Assembly (NCBI RefSeq): GCF_003710905.1
Contig: NZ_RHHV01000006.1
Location: forward strand, 248,001 to 312,000
Direction of reading: 5' to 3'
Origin: Brevibacillus parabrevis
GTDB lineage: Bacteria > Bacillota > Bacilli > Brevibacillales > Brevibacillaceae
Length of the DNA stretch: 64,000 bases
In this document: one piece after another, positions 42,734 to 51,418 of the stretch
Position numbering within the stretch: position 1 is the first letter of the stretch
Layout of the letters: every line of letters starts with the position of its first letter
Translations under genes and position numbers: made by a program
Notes under the pieces: model-generated
Database searches by the model: none
Told to the model about the DNA's origin: nothing
What the model saw: only the letters and a program-made list of their open reading frames with translations

Positions 42734-43849
42734 TTACTTCCCCCCGAAGCCGTAGCTTTTTTTGATAAGCATGTACATGAAGACGGGAGCGCCCAGAAGC
42801 GACGTAACAATCCCAATCGGCAATTCTCCATTCGGAATGACGGTTCGGGCAAACACATCCGTCCAGATCATGAACAGAGAGCCGAACAAGATCGCGACAG
42901 GCACAAGCCGCTTATGGTTGGAGCCGACGACACTGCGCACCAGATGCGGCACAATCAGTCCCACAAACCCGATGATTCCGCACGTGCAGACAAGGACACC
43001 CGTGACGACCGATGAAATCACCATGTACAGCCGTCTGTAATGATTCAGGTTAATCCCGAGTGTTACCGCCGTCTCCTCTCCCATCAGCATCGTGTTCATG
43101 ACCCGGAATTGAAACAGAAAAAAGAGCGCCGCGGCGAGGACGACTGCTGTAATGAGGGAAAGCGTCCCCCACTCAGCCGCGGCCAAGCTGCCCATTGTCC
43201 AAAACGAAATGGAACGAATGCCTTCCGCATTTTTGGCAAAGTAAATGATAAAGTTGGAAAAAGCCCCGCACAACGCGTTAATGACCGTTCCGGCCAAAAT
43301 CAGCTTCACCGATGAGGTTTTGCCGCCGATACTGGCAAGGCCCAAAACGAGCACAGCCGCTGTCAATGCCCCGAGAAACGCCCAGGAAGCGACGCCAAGC
43401 TCTCCGATAATCCCGCCTAAGCCAAAACCGAGCAAAATGGAAAACGTTGCGCCCAAGGAGGCCCCGGAAGAAATCCCGAGTATAAACGGATCAGCCAGCG
43501 GATTTTGGACAGATGCCTGCATGACGGTTCCGCAAAGCGCCAAGCCAGCCCCGGCTACCATGGCCAGCAGCACGCGCGGAAAGCGGATTTCCCAGATCAC
43601 ATCGAAAAACATGCCGCTCGCATCCGCGCTGATCTGCCCGGTTTCCAGTCCGGTGATTTGTTCCAGCAAAATCCAGAAGGACTGTTCAAACGGAATCGAT
43701 ACTTGGCCGATGGAAACCGAGCTGACGATGGATACTCCGACCGCGACAAGCAGCGCCACTGCCATTGCCGAAAACAGGGAACCGTTCTGTATCCGGTTTT
43801 CCGTATCCAGCGAGCTGCTTGTGCGTTGTCTGCTAGATGTGGTTGCCAT
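42734..43849 (-). CDS. FecCD-family siderophore ABC permease
   Basis: 371 residues with about ten helices. Signature regions are AGAGLALCGTVMQASVQNPL, ADPFILGISSGASLGATFS, GMLLGEE-like MNTMLMGEETAVTLGIN, and CGIIGFVGLIVPHLVRSVVG. The N-terminus (MATTSSRQRTSSSLDTENRI) is cytoplasmic. A single permease gene implies a homodimer. AGGGGAA precedes ATG 43849, two bases after the binding-protein stop. Confidence 0.93.
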   Translation of the reverse strand: MATTSSRQRTSSSLDTENRIQNGSLFSAMAVALLVAVGVSIVSSVSIGQVSIPFEQSFWILLEQITGLETGQISADASGMFFDVIWEIRFPRVLLAMVAGAGLALCGTVMQASVQNPLADPFILGISSGASLGATFSILLGFGLGGIIGELGVASWAFLGALTAAVLVLGLASIGGKTSSVKLILAGTVINALCGAFSNFIIYFAKNAEGIRSISFWTMGSLAAAEWGTLSLITAVVLAAALFFLFQFRVMNTMLMGEETAVTLGINLNHYRRLYMVISSVVTGVLVCTCGIIGFVGLIVPHLVRSVVGSNHKRLVPVAILFGSLFMIWTDVFARTVIPNGELPIGIVTSLLGAPVFMYMLIKKSYGFGGK

Positions 43850-43851
43850 GC

Positions 43852-44886
43852 CTATTCCCCTTCAAACAGCTCAGGATGAACATACTGGGCCACGTCCTTG
43901 TACAAATCAGCCAACCCAAGACTTCCGCGAACAGCCGTCGTGTACTCGACCACCTTCACGTTGCCGTTTTGAATCGCAGTCGCATTTTTCAGCTTCGGAT
44001 TGTGCAAGTATGGATTGATCAGCGCTTCGCTGTCCGATTTCTGAAATCCGGTAATGATGATTTTGTCGGGATTTACCGCCAGAATCGACTCCTCCGACAT
44101 CTCGACATACGTCTCAGCGGACACTTTTACATACTCGCCGCCTGCCCCTTCAATCATCTCATCAATCAGGCACAGCGATGGACCGTAGTAATAAGTCGTT
44201 TCCCCGCTCGTGCCAAGCAATAAGACCTTGGGCTTGTCCTTGGCTTGCGCCGCTTTCCGCTGAATCTCGCCAATCTGCTCTTTTTGCTGCTCTACAAAGG
44301 CATTCGTTTTCTCTTCGATATTCAGCACCTTGCCCAGATTGGCGATATCGTCGAAAAAGCTGTCAATGGTGCGGCCCGTCGTATAGTTAATCCCGGCAAG
44401 CACCGGAATGCCCCGACTGTTCCAAAAAGCAATATCCCCGATCCGTTCTTTTTGAAAAGCGGACGACATGGAAATAATCAAATCCGGTTGCAGCCCCAAA
44501 ATCGCTTCCTTGGAAGGCCACATATCCGTCATAATCGGCAGTTGCTTGATTTGTTGTTCATATTCGGAAAAAGATTTGTCCAAATAGGCCAGGCCGACGA
44601 TTCGCTCCTCTTCGCCAAAGGCAAGCATCCACTCCGCGAAGCCTTGCCTGATTACGACAATGCGCTTCGGTTCTTTGGCAATCGTTTGCTGCACGGCTTT
44701 TCCGGCATCGTCGTAAATGGTCAAGCTCAACGGGTAATGGCTTTTCTCAGCAGGGGTGCTTGGGACTGCTTCAGTTTGATTCTGATTTGCAGCTTGTGGC
44801 TCGGCTGTTTGTGACAAGCAAGCAGACAGCATCGTCAGGCAAAGGAGAAGGGGTAGCAAAATCAATGCGTGTTTTTTTCTAAACAT
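43852..44886 (-). CDS. Siderophore-binding lipoprotein
   Basis: 344 residues. The lipoprotein signal is LILLPLLLCLTMLSACLSQT (lipobox LSAC). Class III binding-protein landmarks follow: KEPKRIVVIRQGFAEWMLAF, VGLAYLDKSFSEYEQQIKQL, EAILGLQPDLIISMSSAF, GEYVKVSAETYVEMSEESIL, NPDKIIITGF. The ligand is probably a ferric siderophore given the Fur box and FecCD partner. GGAGG lies eight bases before the ATG. Confidence 0.92.
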   Translation of the reverse strand: MFRKKHALILLPLLLCLTMLSACLSQTAEPQAANQNQTEAVPSTPAEKSHYPLSLTIYDDAGKAVQQTIAKEPKRIVVIRQGFAEWMLAFGEEERIVGLAYLDKSFSEYEQQIKQLPIMTDMWPSKEAILGLQPDLIISMSSAFQKERIGDIAFWNSRGIPVLAGINYTTGRTIDSFFDDIANLGKVLNIEEKTNAFVEQQKEQIGEIQRKAAQAKDKPKVLLLGTSGETTYYYGPSLCLIDEMIEGAGGEYVKVSAETYVEMSEESILAVNPDKIIITGFQKSDSEALINPYLHNPKLKNATAIQNGNVKVVEYTTAVRGSLGLADLYKDVAQYVHPELFEGE

Positions 44887-44919
44887 ATGTTCTTCCTCCT
44901 GATTTCGGAAAGCGGATTT

Positions 44920-46368
44920 TTACGGATTGTGCCGATTGGGTAGAAAACATAGGCAGCCAAAAGCAGCCAGAGCAAGACTTCCGCAGGCTGTCAAAGAAGT
45001 GGAAAACGCCCTTGCGTAGTCGGACAAAACAGCGCTTGCCATAGACTGTCCCAGCGCAGCGGAAAACAAAATGCCAATCAACGCCACGCCTAGCGAATTG
45101 GCCATGTACATCACGGTGTTAAACAAACCCGAGCCTGTTCCCGCATCCTTCGCCGGGACGGTGCTAAGCACGACGCGAGTGAGCGGTGTCGTGACCAGGC
45201 CGACCCCCAAGCCGTGAACAAAGAAAAGCGCAATGAATGGCATACGCAGCAGATGCACCGCGTCCATTTGCAAGAAAAAGCAGAAGACAAAGCAGCAAAT
45301 TCCCGTGACCAAAGCGCCGATTCTCAGCACGCTCATCCCCCACCTGTCAACCACTCGCGACGAGATCAGCGAAGTCAGGAAAAACCCGCCGCCCAGCGGC
45401 AGAAAAGCGAGACTCGTCGCTTGGGCATCGAAATGCAACCCGAACTGCAAATAATAGGTCAGGATAAAGTAAAAGGAAAACGTGCTGAGATAGATCAAAA
45501 TAACCGCAGCCATCCCTACGCCGAATAAGCGTTGCTTGAATATCGCCAGATCAATGAGCGGCACCCGCTTCCGTTTTTGCTTGGCTACTTCGACGGCAAC
45601 AAAAGCAAGCAGCAGCAACAGCGAAAGCGCGAGGCACCCCCAGATCCAGTCCGGCCAGCCTTGCTTTTGCCCCTCAGACAGCGGGTAAACGAGCATGAAC
45701 AGCCCGCTCATCAGGAAAGCCGTGCCTGTCCAATCAACCTTCTGCGTCCGCTCGCCGCTCGATTCCGGCAGCAGCGGCATGCAGAGAAGAATCAACATCC
45801 CGAAAGGAACATTGAAAAAAAAGATCGTCCGCCACCCCAGCTCAATCACGTTCCAATGAAGCAGCATGCCTCCGAGTGTCGGTGCGAAGGCAAAGCCGAA
45901 GCCGAGCAAAGCGCCGTAAATGCTGAAGACAAGCCCTTTTTCCCGCGGCAGAAATTGAAGCTGCATCATGGACAGCACCTGGGGCTGAATCAGCGCTGCG
46001 GCAAGCCCTTGCACAAGCCGAATGACGATCAGCAGCGCCGAACTCGCAGTCAAGCCGCCGAGCAATGCCATGAGGGTAAACCCGCTGACGCCAACAAGCA
46101 GCAACCGTTTTCGCCCGTAGATGTCGCCCAGTTTTCCGCTCACGACGAGCGCTACAGCGAGACTCAAGGAAAAGCAGGTCACAATCAGCTGCGCATCGGA
46201 AAAGCTGGCGTGCAGACTGTGCTGGATCAAGGGCAACGCGACCTGAATCATGTACGTATTCAAAGAGTTGAGCAAGATCGGGAGCAAAATGACTGCCAGC
46301 GCATACCAGCGGCGCGGATCAACCTGCTGCTCCCGGTTTTCGCCTGCGGTTGGCGTCTGATGACCCAT
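44920..46368 (-). CDS. MFS drug:H+ antiporter-2 family exporter
   Basis: 482 residues, about 14 helices (DHA2/EmrB-QacA type). Motif A is GKLGDIYGRKRLLLVGVSGF and motif C-like GALLGFGFAFAPTLGG. It opens a four-gene operon with siderophore uptake genes, 33 bp before the binding-protein gene, and has a Fur box in its promoter region. A siderophore exporter is therefore a better guess than a general drug pump (inference). ATG 46368 follows GGAGGG. Confidence 0.9.
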   Translation of the reverse strand: MGHQTPTAGENREQQVDPRRWYALAVILLPILLNSLNTYMIQVALPLIQHSLHASFSDAQLIVTCFSLSLAVALVVSGKLGDIYGRKRLLLVGVSGFTLMALLGGLTASSALLIVIRLVQGLAAALIQPQVLSMMQLQFLPREKGLVFSIYGALLGFGFAFAPTLGGMLLHWNVIELGWRTIFFFNVPFGMLILLCMPLLPESSGERTQKVDWTGTAFLMSGLFMLVYPLSEGQKQGWPDWIWGCLALSLLLLLAFVAVEVAKQKRKRVPLIDLAIFKQRLFGVGMAAVILIYLSTFSFYFILTYYLQFGLHFDAQATSLAFLPLGGGFFLTSLISSRVVDRWGMSVLRIGALVTGICCFVFCFFLQMDAVHLLRMPFIALFFVHGLGVGLVTTPLTRVVLSTVPAKDAGTGSGLFNTVMYMANSLGVALIGILFSAALGQSMASAVLSDYARAFSTSLTACGSLALAAFGCLCFLPNRHNP

Positions 46369-46506
46369 TCGTATCCCTCCAGAGCCGCCAGCTTGTTGGG
46401 CATCCGCTTCGCGTACAAGCCAGCCAACTTTTATTCGTTGGTTCCCAAAACCACTCCCCTGTTCTTTTTCTCTCCCGATGATCGTTGTGCCTCAAGCGGA
46501 ATTTAT

Positions 46507-46521
46507 TGATAACCATTATCA
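46507..46521. promoter_or_regulatory. Fur box of the MFS/siderophore ABC operon
   Basis: TGATAACCATTATCA is a 7-1-7 Fur motif (one position off TGATAATnATTATCA), about 140 bp before the MFS start. Confidence 0.7.
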
Positions 46522-46679
46522 ATTACCAACGAGACCAATTATCCGCGATGCTGCCCCTTTTCTCTACCTGTTGCAGGAGCTTCTTCTTTTATTGCGGGAG
46601 CGAAAATTCGTGCGAGCAGGAACATCCTCGCTACGAGCAGTTTCGGGTGGCAGCGCATATATTGCCAAGCTTCCTGTAA

Positions 46680-46713
46680 AAAGCAAAAAGGGTCAGGAGC
46701 AAATTCCTGACCC
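46680..46713 (-). terminator. Terminator of the TetR-MATE operon
   Basis: GGGTCAGGA/TCCTGACCC perfect arms followed on the minus strand by TTTTTGCTTTTT, 38 bp after the MATE stop. Confidence 0.9.
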
Positions 46714-46750
46714 GCTTGATCTATCCTCGTTCTTTCCGCCTTGGCACCAG

Positions 46751-48133
46751 TCACCCTTCCAATTTTCCGCGCACGGACGAGCCAGTTGCAGGCAAGCTTC
46801 TGGAACGTCGACGCACGTATGCGTAGACCGTCAGCAAAACGATCAGCTCCGAAAGCGGAATCGCCAGCCAAATCCCCGATGTGCCGAGCCAATGAGGCAG
46901 CGTGAGCAAAATGGCGACCATCAGCAGCATTTCACGAGCTACTGTAATCCAGGTTGCCATCCGCACCTGATCCGTCGCCTGGAAATACGTCATCATGACA
47001 AAATTGATGCCCATGAACAAATACCCTGCGAAAAACAGGCGAATGCCCGTAACAGCCAGCTCTTGCACTTCTTCGGCGAACGAACCGAATGCTGCGACGA
47101 TGCCGTGCGCGGCGACCAGCCCGATCAGAAATACAACAAGCCCGGTTCCAAAAGCGGTGCGAACGGCGATCCTCATTGTCGCCTTTTGCCGCTCCACCAG
47201 CTTCGCTCCCCGATAATAACTGATCAACGGCTGGATGGCCGAGCCCATCCCGAGAAACGTCATCAGCATGACACTATGTATGTAATTCAAGATCGAGAAC
47301 GCGGATACGCCCACCGTCCCTGCCCAGCGGACCATCGCCATGTTATAGCCTGCGGTAAAGACAGCGATGCCGATTTCCGCCACAAAACTGGGGAAGCCAA
47401 TCGTAAACGTTTCTTTCGCCAGTTCCCGGGAAAAACGCGAAACGGCGAAACGCAATGCCGTATCCTTGCGCACAAAATGCAGGGACAGCACGATAGCTCC
47501 CAAGGTCGCCGCAATGACGAGCGCAAGTGCTGAGCCTGCTACTCCGTAATCGAGCACAAACAGAAACACATAATTCAAAACAATATTGAAAAATGCAGTG
47601 ACGAGCAGCGACATCATCGCCAGATTCGGGTTGCCGTCGTTGCGGACGAAGACACTGAACGTGTTTTGCACAGTAATGGCGAACCCGCCGACCAGCAGTA
47701 CGTTCATGTATTCCTTCACATAAGGCAACGTATCGTCGTTCGCCCCGAGAAAGACGGCCAACGGCTCGCGGAACAGGAAAGCGAGCGCTGCCAGCAGCAA
47801 CGTCAAGCCGAAAATCAGCGTCAACGAATGGGTAAATACGGAGCGTGCCTCCTTGATTTGCTTGGCTCCCAAATGACGCGAGCAGATCGTCGCCCCTCCG
47901 ATGCCGATCCACAACGATAAGGCAAAATAGATGGAGAACAGCGGAAATGCAACGTTGACACCGGCAAGCGCCACTTCGCCAAGCCGTTGCCCGACAAAAA
48001 TGCCGTCCACAACAACGTTCACTGACATCATGAGCATACCGATGACAGAAGGAACCAAGTAACGGACAAAAACTTTCCCCACAGAATCGGTTTCCAAAGA
48101 CAACAACTGGTTATGATCTTGATTTGTATTCAT
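46751..48133 (-). CDS. MATE-family multidrug efflux protein
   Basis: 460 residues, twelve helices in two pseudo-symmetric halves. MATE landmarks are FVRYLVPSVIGMLMMSVNVV, VDGIFVGQRLGEVALAGVNV, GIGGATICSRHLGAKQ, FVRNDGNPNLAMMSLL and MGSAIQPLISYYRGAKLVER. It is a MepA-like member, exporting cationic compounds with Na+ or H+. It follows a TetR gene by 37 bp, and the pair shares one promoter flanked by two operators, so substrate-induced derepression is the expected control. Confidence 0.92.
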   Translation of the reverse strand: MNTNQDHNQLLSLETDSVGKVFVRYLVPSVIGMLMMSVNVVVDGIFVGQRLGEVALAGVNVAFPLFSIYFALSLWIGIGGATICSRHLGAKQIKEARSVFTHSLTLIFGLTLLLAALAFLFREPLAVFLGANDDTLPYVKEYMNVLLVGGFAITVQNTFSVFVRNDGNPNLAMMSLLVTAFFNIVLNYVFLFVLDYGVAGSALALVIAATLGAIVLSLHFVRKDTALRFAVSRFSRELAKETFTIGFPSFVAEIGIAVFTAGYNMAMVRWAGTVGVSAFSILNYIHSVMLMTFLGMGSAIQPLISYYRGAKLVERQKATMRIAVRTAFGTGLVVFLIGLVAAHGIVAAFGSFAEEVQELAVTGIRLFFAGYLFMGINFVMMTYFQATDQVRMATWITVAREMLLMVAILLTLPHWLGTSGIWLAIPLSELIVLLTVYAYVRRRSRSLPATGSSVRGKLEG

Positions 48134-48170
48134 CCTGCACCTCTATTCGATTAGCTGAAACTGGACAGAC

Positions 48171-48758
48171 TCACTCTTCCCGCTCGTCGCTGCCCGGAAC
48201 AATTCCTCGCCACAGCAAGGAAAAGGTCGTATTTGTCACATGGAGAAAATAATCCGGATTTTCGAAAATGAGCTTGGCCGTCGCCCCTTCGTAAATGGTA
48301 TGCACAGCCAAAGCGCTCGCCTTGGCGTCGGCCTGAATAGTCGAATCTCTCCGGAAAGCAAGCTCCAACAAATGAAGCAAGTGATACGAGTACAATTCAT
48401 ACATCGTAATGAACAGCTCCCGCAATTGCTCCGGAGGCATGAAAGCCATCAGAAACATCAGCTTGACATTTTGATTGTCCAGATAGCGGTCTTTCATTTC
48501 GATCACAAACCGATCAAGCAGCGGGCGCATCGGCTCCCCCTTGTGCTCATCGAAGAAAGAGGTCAGAAAAGCCATCTCCTGCTTGGTCGCTTCCTCGTGA
48601 ATCTCTATGACAAGCTCTTTTTTGCTGGCAAAATGCGCGTACATCGACTGCTTCTTAATCCCGACCGCATCGGCAATATCCGCAAGCTTCGTTCCCTCGA
48701 ACCCGTACTGCAGAAGATGACTGACCGCGACTTTTTTAATCTCTTCTCTTCGGCTCAC
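48171..48758 (-). CDS. TetR-family repressor of the MATE operon
   Basis: 195 residues: HTH at the N-terminus (HLLQYGFEGTKLADIADAVG, IKKQSMYAHFASKKELVIEI) and a variable ligand domain rich in aromatic residues (MFLMAFMPPEQLRELFITMY). GTG 48758 has AAGGTGGG six bases upstream. It is first in the operon with the MATE pump. Two copies of an ACTGAC/GTCAGT dyad bracket the promoter. Confidence 0.9.
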   Translation of the reverse strand: MSRREEIKKVAVSHLLQYGFEGTKLADIADAVGIKKQSMYAHFASKKELVIEIHEEATKQEMAFLTSFFDEHKGEPMRPLLDRFVIEMKDRYLDNQNVKLMFLMAFMPPEQLRELFITMYELYSYHLLHLLELAFRRDSTIQADAKASALAVHTIYEGATAKLIFENPDYFLHVTNTTFSLLWRGIVPGSDEREE

Positions 48759-48791
48759 AAACGTCCCACCTTTCGAATGACTTCTCTCAAT

Positions 48792-48810
48792 ACCTGACCA
48801 CAGTCAGTTT
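48792..48810. promoter_or_regulatory. TetR operator, promoter-proximal copy
   Basis: ACCTGAC-CACA-GTCAGTTT, downstream of the predicted transcription start and 34 bp before the repressor gene. Confidence 0.65.
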
Positions 48811-48823
48811 TTGGAACAAAAAC

Positions 48824-48852
48824 ATAATACCATGCGAAAATGTAAGCAGCAA
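48824..48852 (-). promoter_or_regulatory. Promoter of the TetR-MATE operon
   Basis: On the minus strand TTGCTG and TATTAT are separated by exactly 17 bp; the predicted start is near 48817, between the two operators. Confidence 0.6.
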
Positions 48853-48856
48853 CAAA

Positions 48857-48876
48857 AAACTGACCGTAGTCAGTTT
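48857..48876. promoter_or_regulatory. TetR operator, upstream copy
   Basis: AAACTGAC-CGTA-GTCAGTTT, a perfect 8-bp-arm dyad just upstream of the -35 element; centre-to-centre distance to the other copy is about 66 bp. Confidence 0.65.
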
Positions 48877-48977
48877 GAGGTTATTACTCTTTTTGTTGTA
48901 CGAATCATCTGACCATTTTGCTGAGCTTGCTGTCTTCCCATCATGAAGATCCGCTCTATCGTAAAAATCCTTCGTCT

Positions 48978-49433
48978 CTAGCCTTGCTTGTTGATGAGAA
49001 AATCCAGCCACCAGCCATCTTGCGGATGCAGGAAAGCAGGGCTATTGCCGACGTTTACAGCCGAAATCACAAGCTCCACTGCTCGCGCTTCCTCCGATTC
49101 AACAAACAGCACTTTGTTCGGTCCCGGAAAATCCTGTTTGCTGGACGTTGACTGAAAAAAGGCTTGCGCTCCCCGCACTTGCACTCTCAGTCGTATATTC
49201 CGGTTTTGGAAATGAAAACGTGTAGCGTTCAGCACGAGAAAAGCCGAAGAAATGATCCCGACTGTGATCACTTGAATGTTCCTTCGTTGCTTCGGGGCAA
49301 TTTGAAAGGACTTGGCCCCACCTACATTGCCGCTCAAGGAGAATCTTTCAAGACGAATCACTCGCGCACGGATTCTCTTAGGTTTATGCTTCAGTTTCAG
49401 TTTCTTGACAGGGGAAGATTTTTTTACTGCCAT
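48978..49433 (-). CDS. Hypothetical protein with basic N-terminus (151 aa)
   Basis: Not recognised. Residues 1-30 are extremely basic (MAVKKSSPVKKLKLKHKPKR). The remainder alternates hydrophobic strands (RRNIQVITVGIISSAFLVLN, RLRVQVRGAQAFFQST, NKVLFVESEEARAVELVISA) and ends near WWLDFLINKQG. A single beta-sandwich domain is likely, with no signal peptide. GGAGGTGACAAGCG precedes the ATG, a very strong ribosome site. It is divergent from the next gene at 49651 and lies in a cluster of orphan genes beside the tRNA genes. Confidence 0.65.
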   Translation of the reverse strand: MAVKKSSPVKKLKLKHKPKRIRARVIRLERFSLSGNVGGAKSFQIAPKQRRNIQVITVGIISSAFLVLNATRFHFQNRNIRLRVQVRGAQAFFQSTSSKQDFPGPNKVLFVESEEARAVELVISAVNVGNSPAFLHPQDGWWLDFLINKQG

Positions 49434-49650
49434 CGCTTGTCACCTCCTCTATCAACAAATGCTGGAAACAAAAAGTCGGCAACGGACAAGTGTACCCTGG
49501 AACAAAAATAGCTTCCTGCCCATCGATCATCTCGCTCCTTTTCTTTCCTTTGCCCCGCGAATAGGGAACAGACCAATTACAATTCATTCGTTTTTTGTCC
49601 AATCCCCCATCTGCATTTTCGAATAGATTATCGCATGGAGGTGAAATAAA

Positions 49651-50313
49651 TTGAGCAAAGACAAACTAAAGGTAAAATATACTGATAGCTCTTTAAAGGA
49701 ACCTTTATCCAACGAAGAGTATAGACAGACTTACGCGGATATGAATGATTTAAATGAAGCAGCAAGCGCGTTTTTTCGAATCCCTGTTTTTTTTAGCCAC
49801 CAAAACCTGTTTACTCTTGGACCATCGCAGCCACCGTTATCACCGGAGCAAAAATTCATCATTCGGATGTTTAAGGAAATCAAAAAAGTTCTGCTTTTTC
49901 CTAGGACGATACCGAACACCGACCAATATCCGAATACAACCTTGGAAAATATCCGGACGATGATCAACTCCAGTTACGGTGCGGCAGCTGCTTTATTAAA
50001 GCCAACAAGTGCAACAGGTCAAGGAGAACCTTATACCCCCTTCTTGCAGATTGAACCTTCCATGGCACTGCAATACGGGCTCCCTTTGCTCCTTGTGAAA
50101 CAAGATACGATTTCAGCAGGAGGAATTTGGGGTGATGCCGGTCCGCTTGCTCCCTACACGCCACTGACCTGGCACTCTTCAACCGGTGTAACCGTGAATG
50201 AGTTTTTTGATAGTGTTCAGTGGAAGGAGGCTTTGCAAAACTGGGCAGGGCAAGTGCGCAGCGGTTACTTTATTCAAACAGGCCCTGAATTTAAATATAC
50301 TTGCCGTAACTAA
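49651..50313 (+). CDS. Orphan protein with TIR/deoxyribosyltransferase-like features (220 aa)
   Basis: No named family seen. The order of elements resembles nucleoside deoxyribosyltransferase/TIR-like folds: a first strand ending FFSHQN, a long helix (SPEQKFIIRMFKEIKKVLLF), a loop, a helix-strand (LENIRTMINSSYGAAAALL). Then LQIEPSMALQYGLPLLLVKQ follows, in which the Glu before a small-residue helix corresponds to the catalytic Glu of that superfamily. This is inference from pattern only. TTG 49651 has GGAGGTG seven bases upstream. The gene is AT-richer than the genome average and stands alone. Confidence 0.6.
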   Translation: MSKDKLKVKYTDSSLKEPLSNEEYRQTYADMNDLNEAASAFFRIPVFFSHQNLFTLGPSQPPLSPEQKFIIRMFKEIKKVLLFPRTIPNTDQYPNTTLENIRTMINSSYGAAAALLKPTSATGQGEPYTPFLQIEPSMALQYGLPLLLVKQDTISAGGIWGDAGPLAPYTPLTWHSSTGVTVNEFFDSVQWKEALQNWAGQVRSGYFIQTGPEFKYTCRN

Positions 50314-50473
50314 ATGAAAGATTGCAGGGGACTACAAATGGCGGTTACATTCCCCGTTACAAGTCCCCCTATTTAAACTTGCCTGCCTATTGTTGAATTT
50401 TCCGTAACAGGATTAGGTCTGTTGCCCTACCCTTTGACGTGTATTGGATACTAGAAAGGAAGCGATCCAAACG

Positions 50474-50974
50474 ATGGCAAATCCAAACCTCAATCTGAAA
50501 AAAGGAGAATGCGTCGGAGTCGTGTACAAACAAGCGGGCGTTTGGAAAGTGCATGACGGAGTTTTGACTGCGCCGATTGCGGATGGCAACAAGCCGCCGA
50601 ATACCGTTACAATCATTCATTTCGTCGTGAATCAAAAGACTGGCAAACTCGTACGGCAAACACGCAAATTGCAAAATGTGAACCAGGTGCTGCGGACCAT
50701 CAATAACCCGACGTTCGCCTTAAAATGTCCCTCTACTACCAATCCGAATCTGCGTGTAGGCGATTGTGTCGTTGTCAAAATAAATAAAGCGAACACGCCA
50801 TCTGGATTGGATGCGAAAAATGGTCTATTAGTCTGTTCTCTACAAAACCGCCTCGCCCCAAAAGGGAGAGTTTGGATTAATCATTGGAAGATCATCACAA
50901 AAACTCGACCTCGCGTTTTCCTGGAAACCAAACAATATCCGAACGCGCTTTTTGTGCGAAAAGTAATGGTCTAA
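50474..50974 (+). CDS. Hypothetical protein with two repeated domains (166 aa)
   Basis: Not recognised. Two halves start alike: NPNLNLKKGECVGVV at residue 3 and NPNLRVGDCVVVKI near residue 91. Each is followed by a short linker and a hydrophobic block (DGVLTAPIADGNKP / NGLLVCSLQNRLAP), so this is an internal duplication of a roughly 80-residue beta-rich unit with one cysteine per unit. No signal peptide. ATG 50474 lies eleven bases after AAAGGAAG. It is followed by a terminator and may be cotranscribed with the gene 160 bp upstream. Confidence 0.6.
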   Translation: MANPNLNLKKGECVGVVYKQAGVWKVHDGVLTAPIADGNKPPNTVTIIHFVVNQKTGKLVRQTRKLQNVNQVLRTINNPTFALKCPSTTNPNLRVGDCVVVKINKANTPSGLDAKNGLLVCSLQNRLAPKGRVWINHWKIITKTRPRVFLETKQYPNALFVRKVMV

Positions 50975-51106
50975 ACACACAACGCTTCGCTCCGTGACAC
51001 TGGCAAGCAAATTCAATGGTTTGCAATGATCAAGTTGTACATCATTATTGTTAATTACGTACAACACTTATGTTCATACACACGATACGCAAAGTTGTGA
51101 AGTGAA

Positions 51107-51152
51107 AAAGATCCCGGCCAATGACAAACTTTGGCTGGGATCTTTCCATTTT
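51107..51152 (+). terminator. Terminator after the two-domain protein gene
   Basis: AAAGATCCCGGCCAA pairs with TTGGCTGGGATCTTT (one G-U) and is followed by a loose T-rich run. Confidence 0.75.
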
Positions 51153-51199
51153 AAAAACGATAAGCACGTTGAATTTTTCAAGCATACAGGTCATGAGCG

Positions 51200-51418
51200 G
51201 TCACATCCACTTTCCTAAAAACGCCGAGACGTTTTTCACAGAAAAAATCCCGTAGTCACCTGTTGGTAACGTACGACATTGACCTCATACCAAGCAACGT
51301 CGAGCTGTCCGTCTCAGAAATTAACCTGCGGGATGAAGAAACGTCTGTAACGCATGCGGATGACCCGGTTTTATTTGATGACAAGCTCTTCCAGGTGCAC
51401 CTTCAAGCGCTCGTTTAA
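51200..51418 (+). other. Open frame without a start, possible gene remnant
   Basis: A plus-strand frame reads TYDIDLIPSNVELSVSEINL, then RDEETSVTHADDPVLFDDKL, ending at a TAA at 51416-51418. Composition is protein-like, but there is no start codon or ribosome site, and its last 48 bp are antisense to the immunity-like gene. It could be the C-terminus of a lost gene. Confidence 0.25.
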
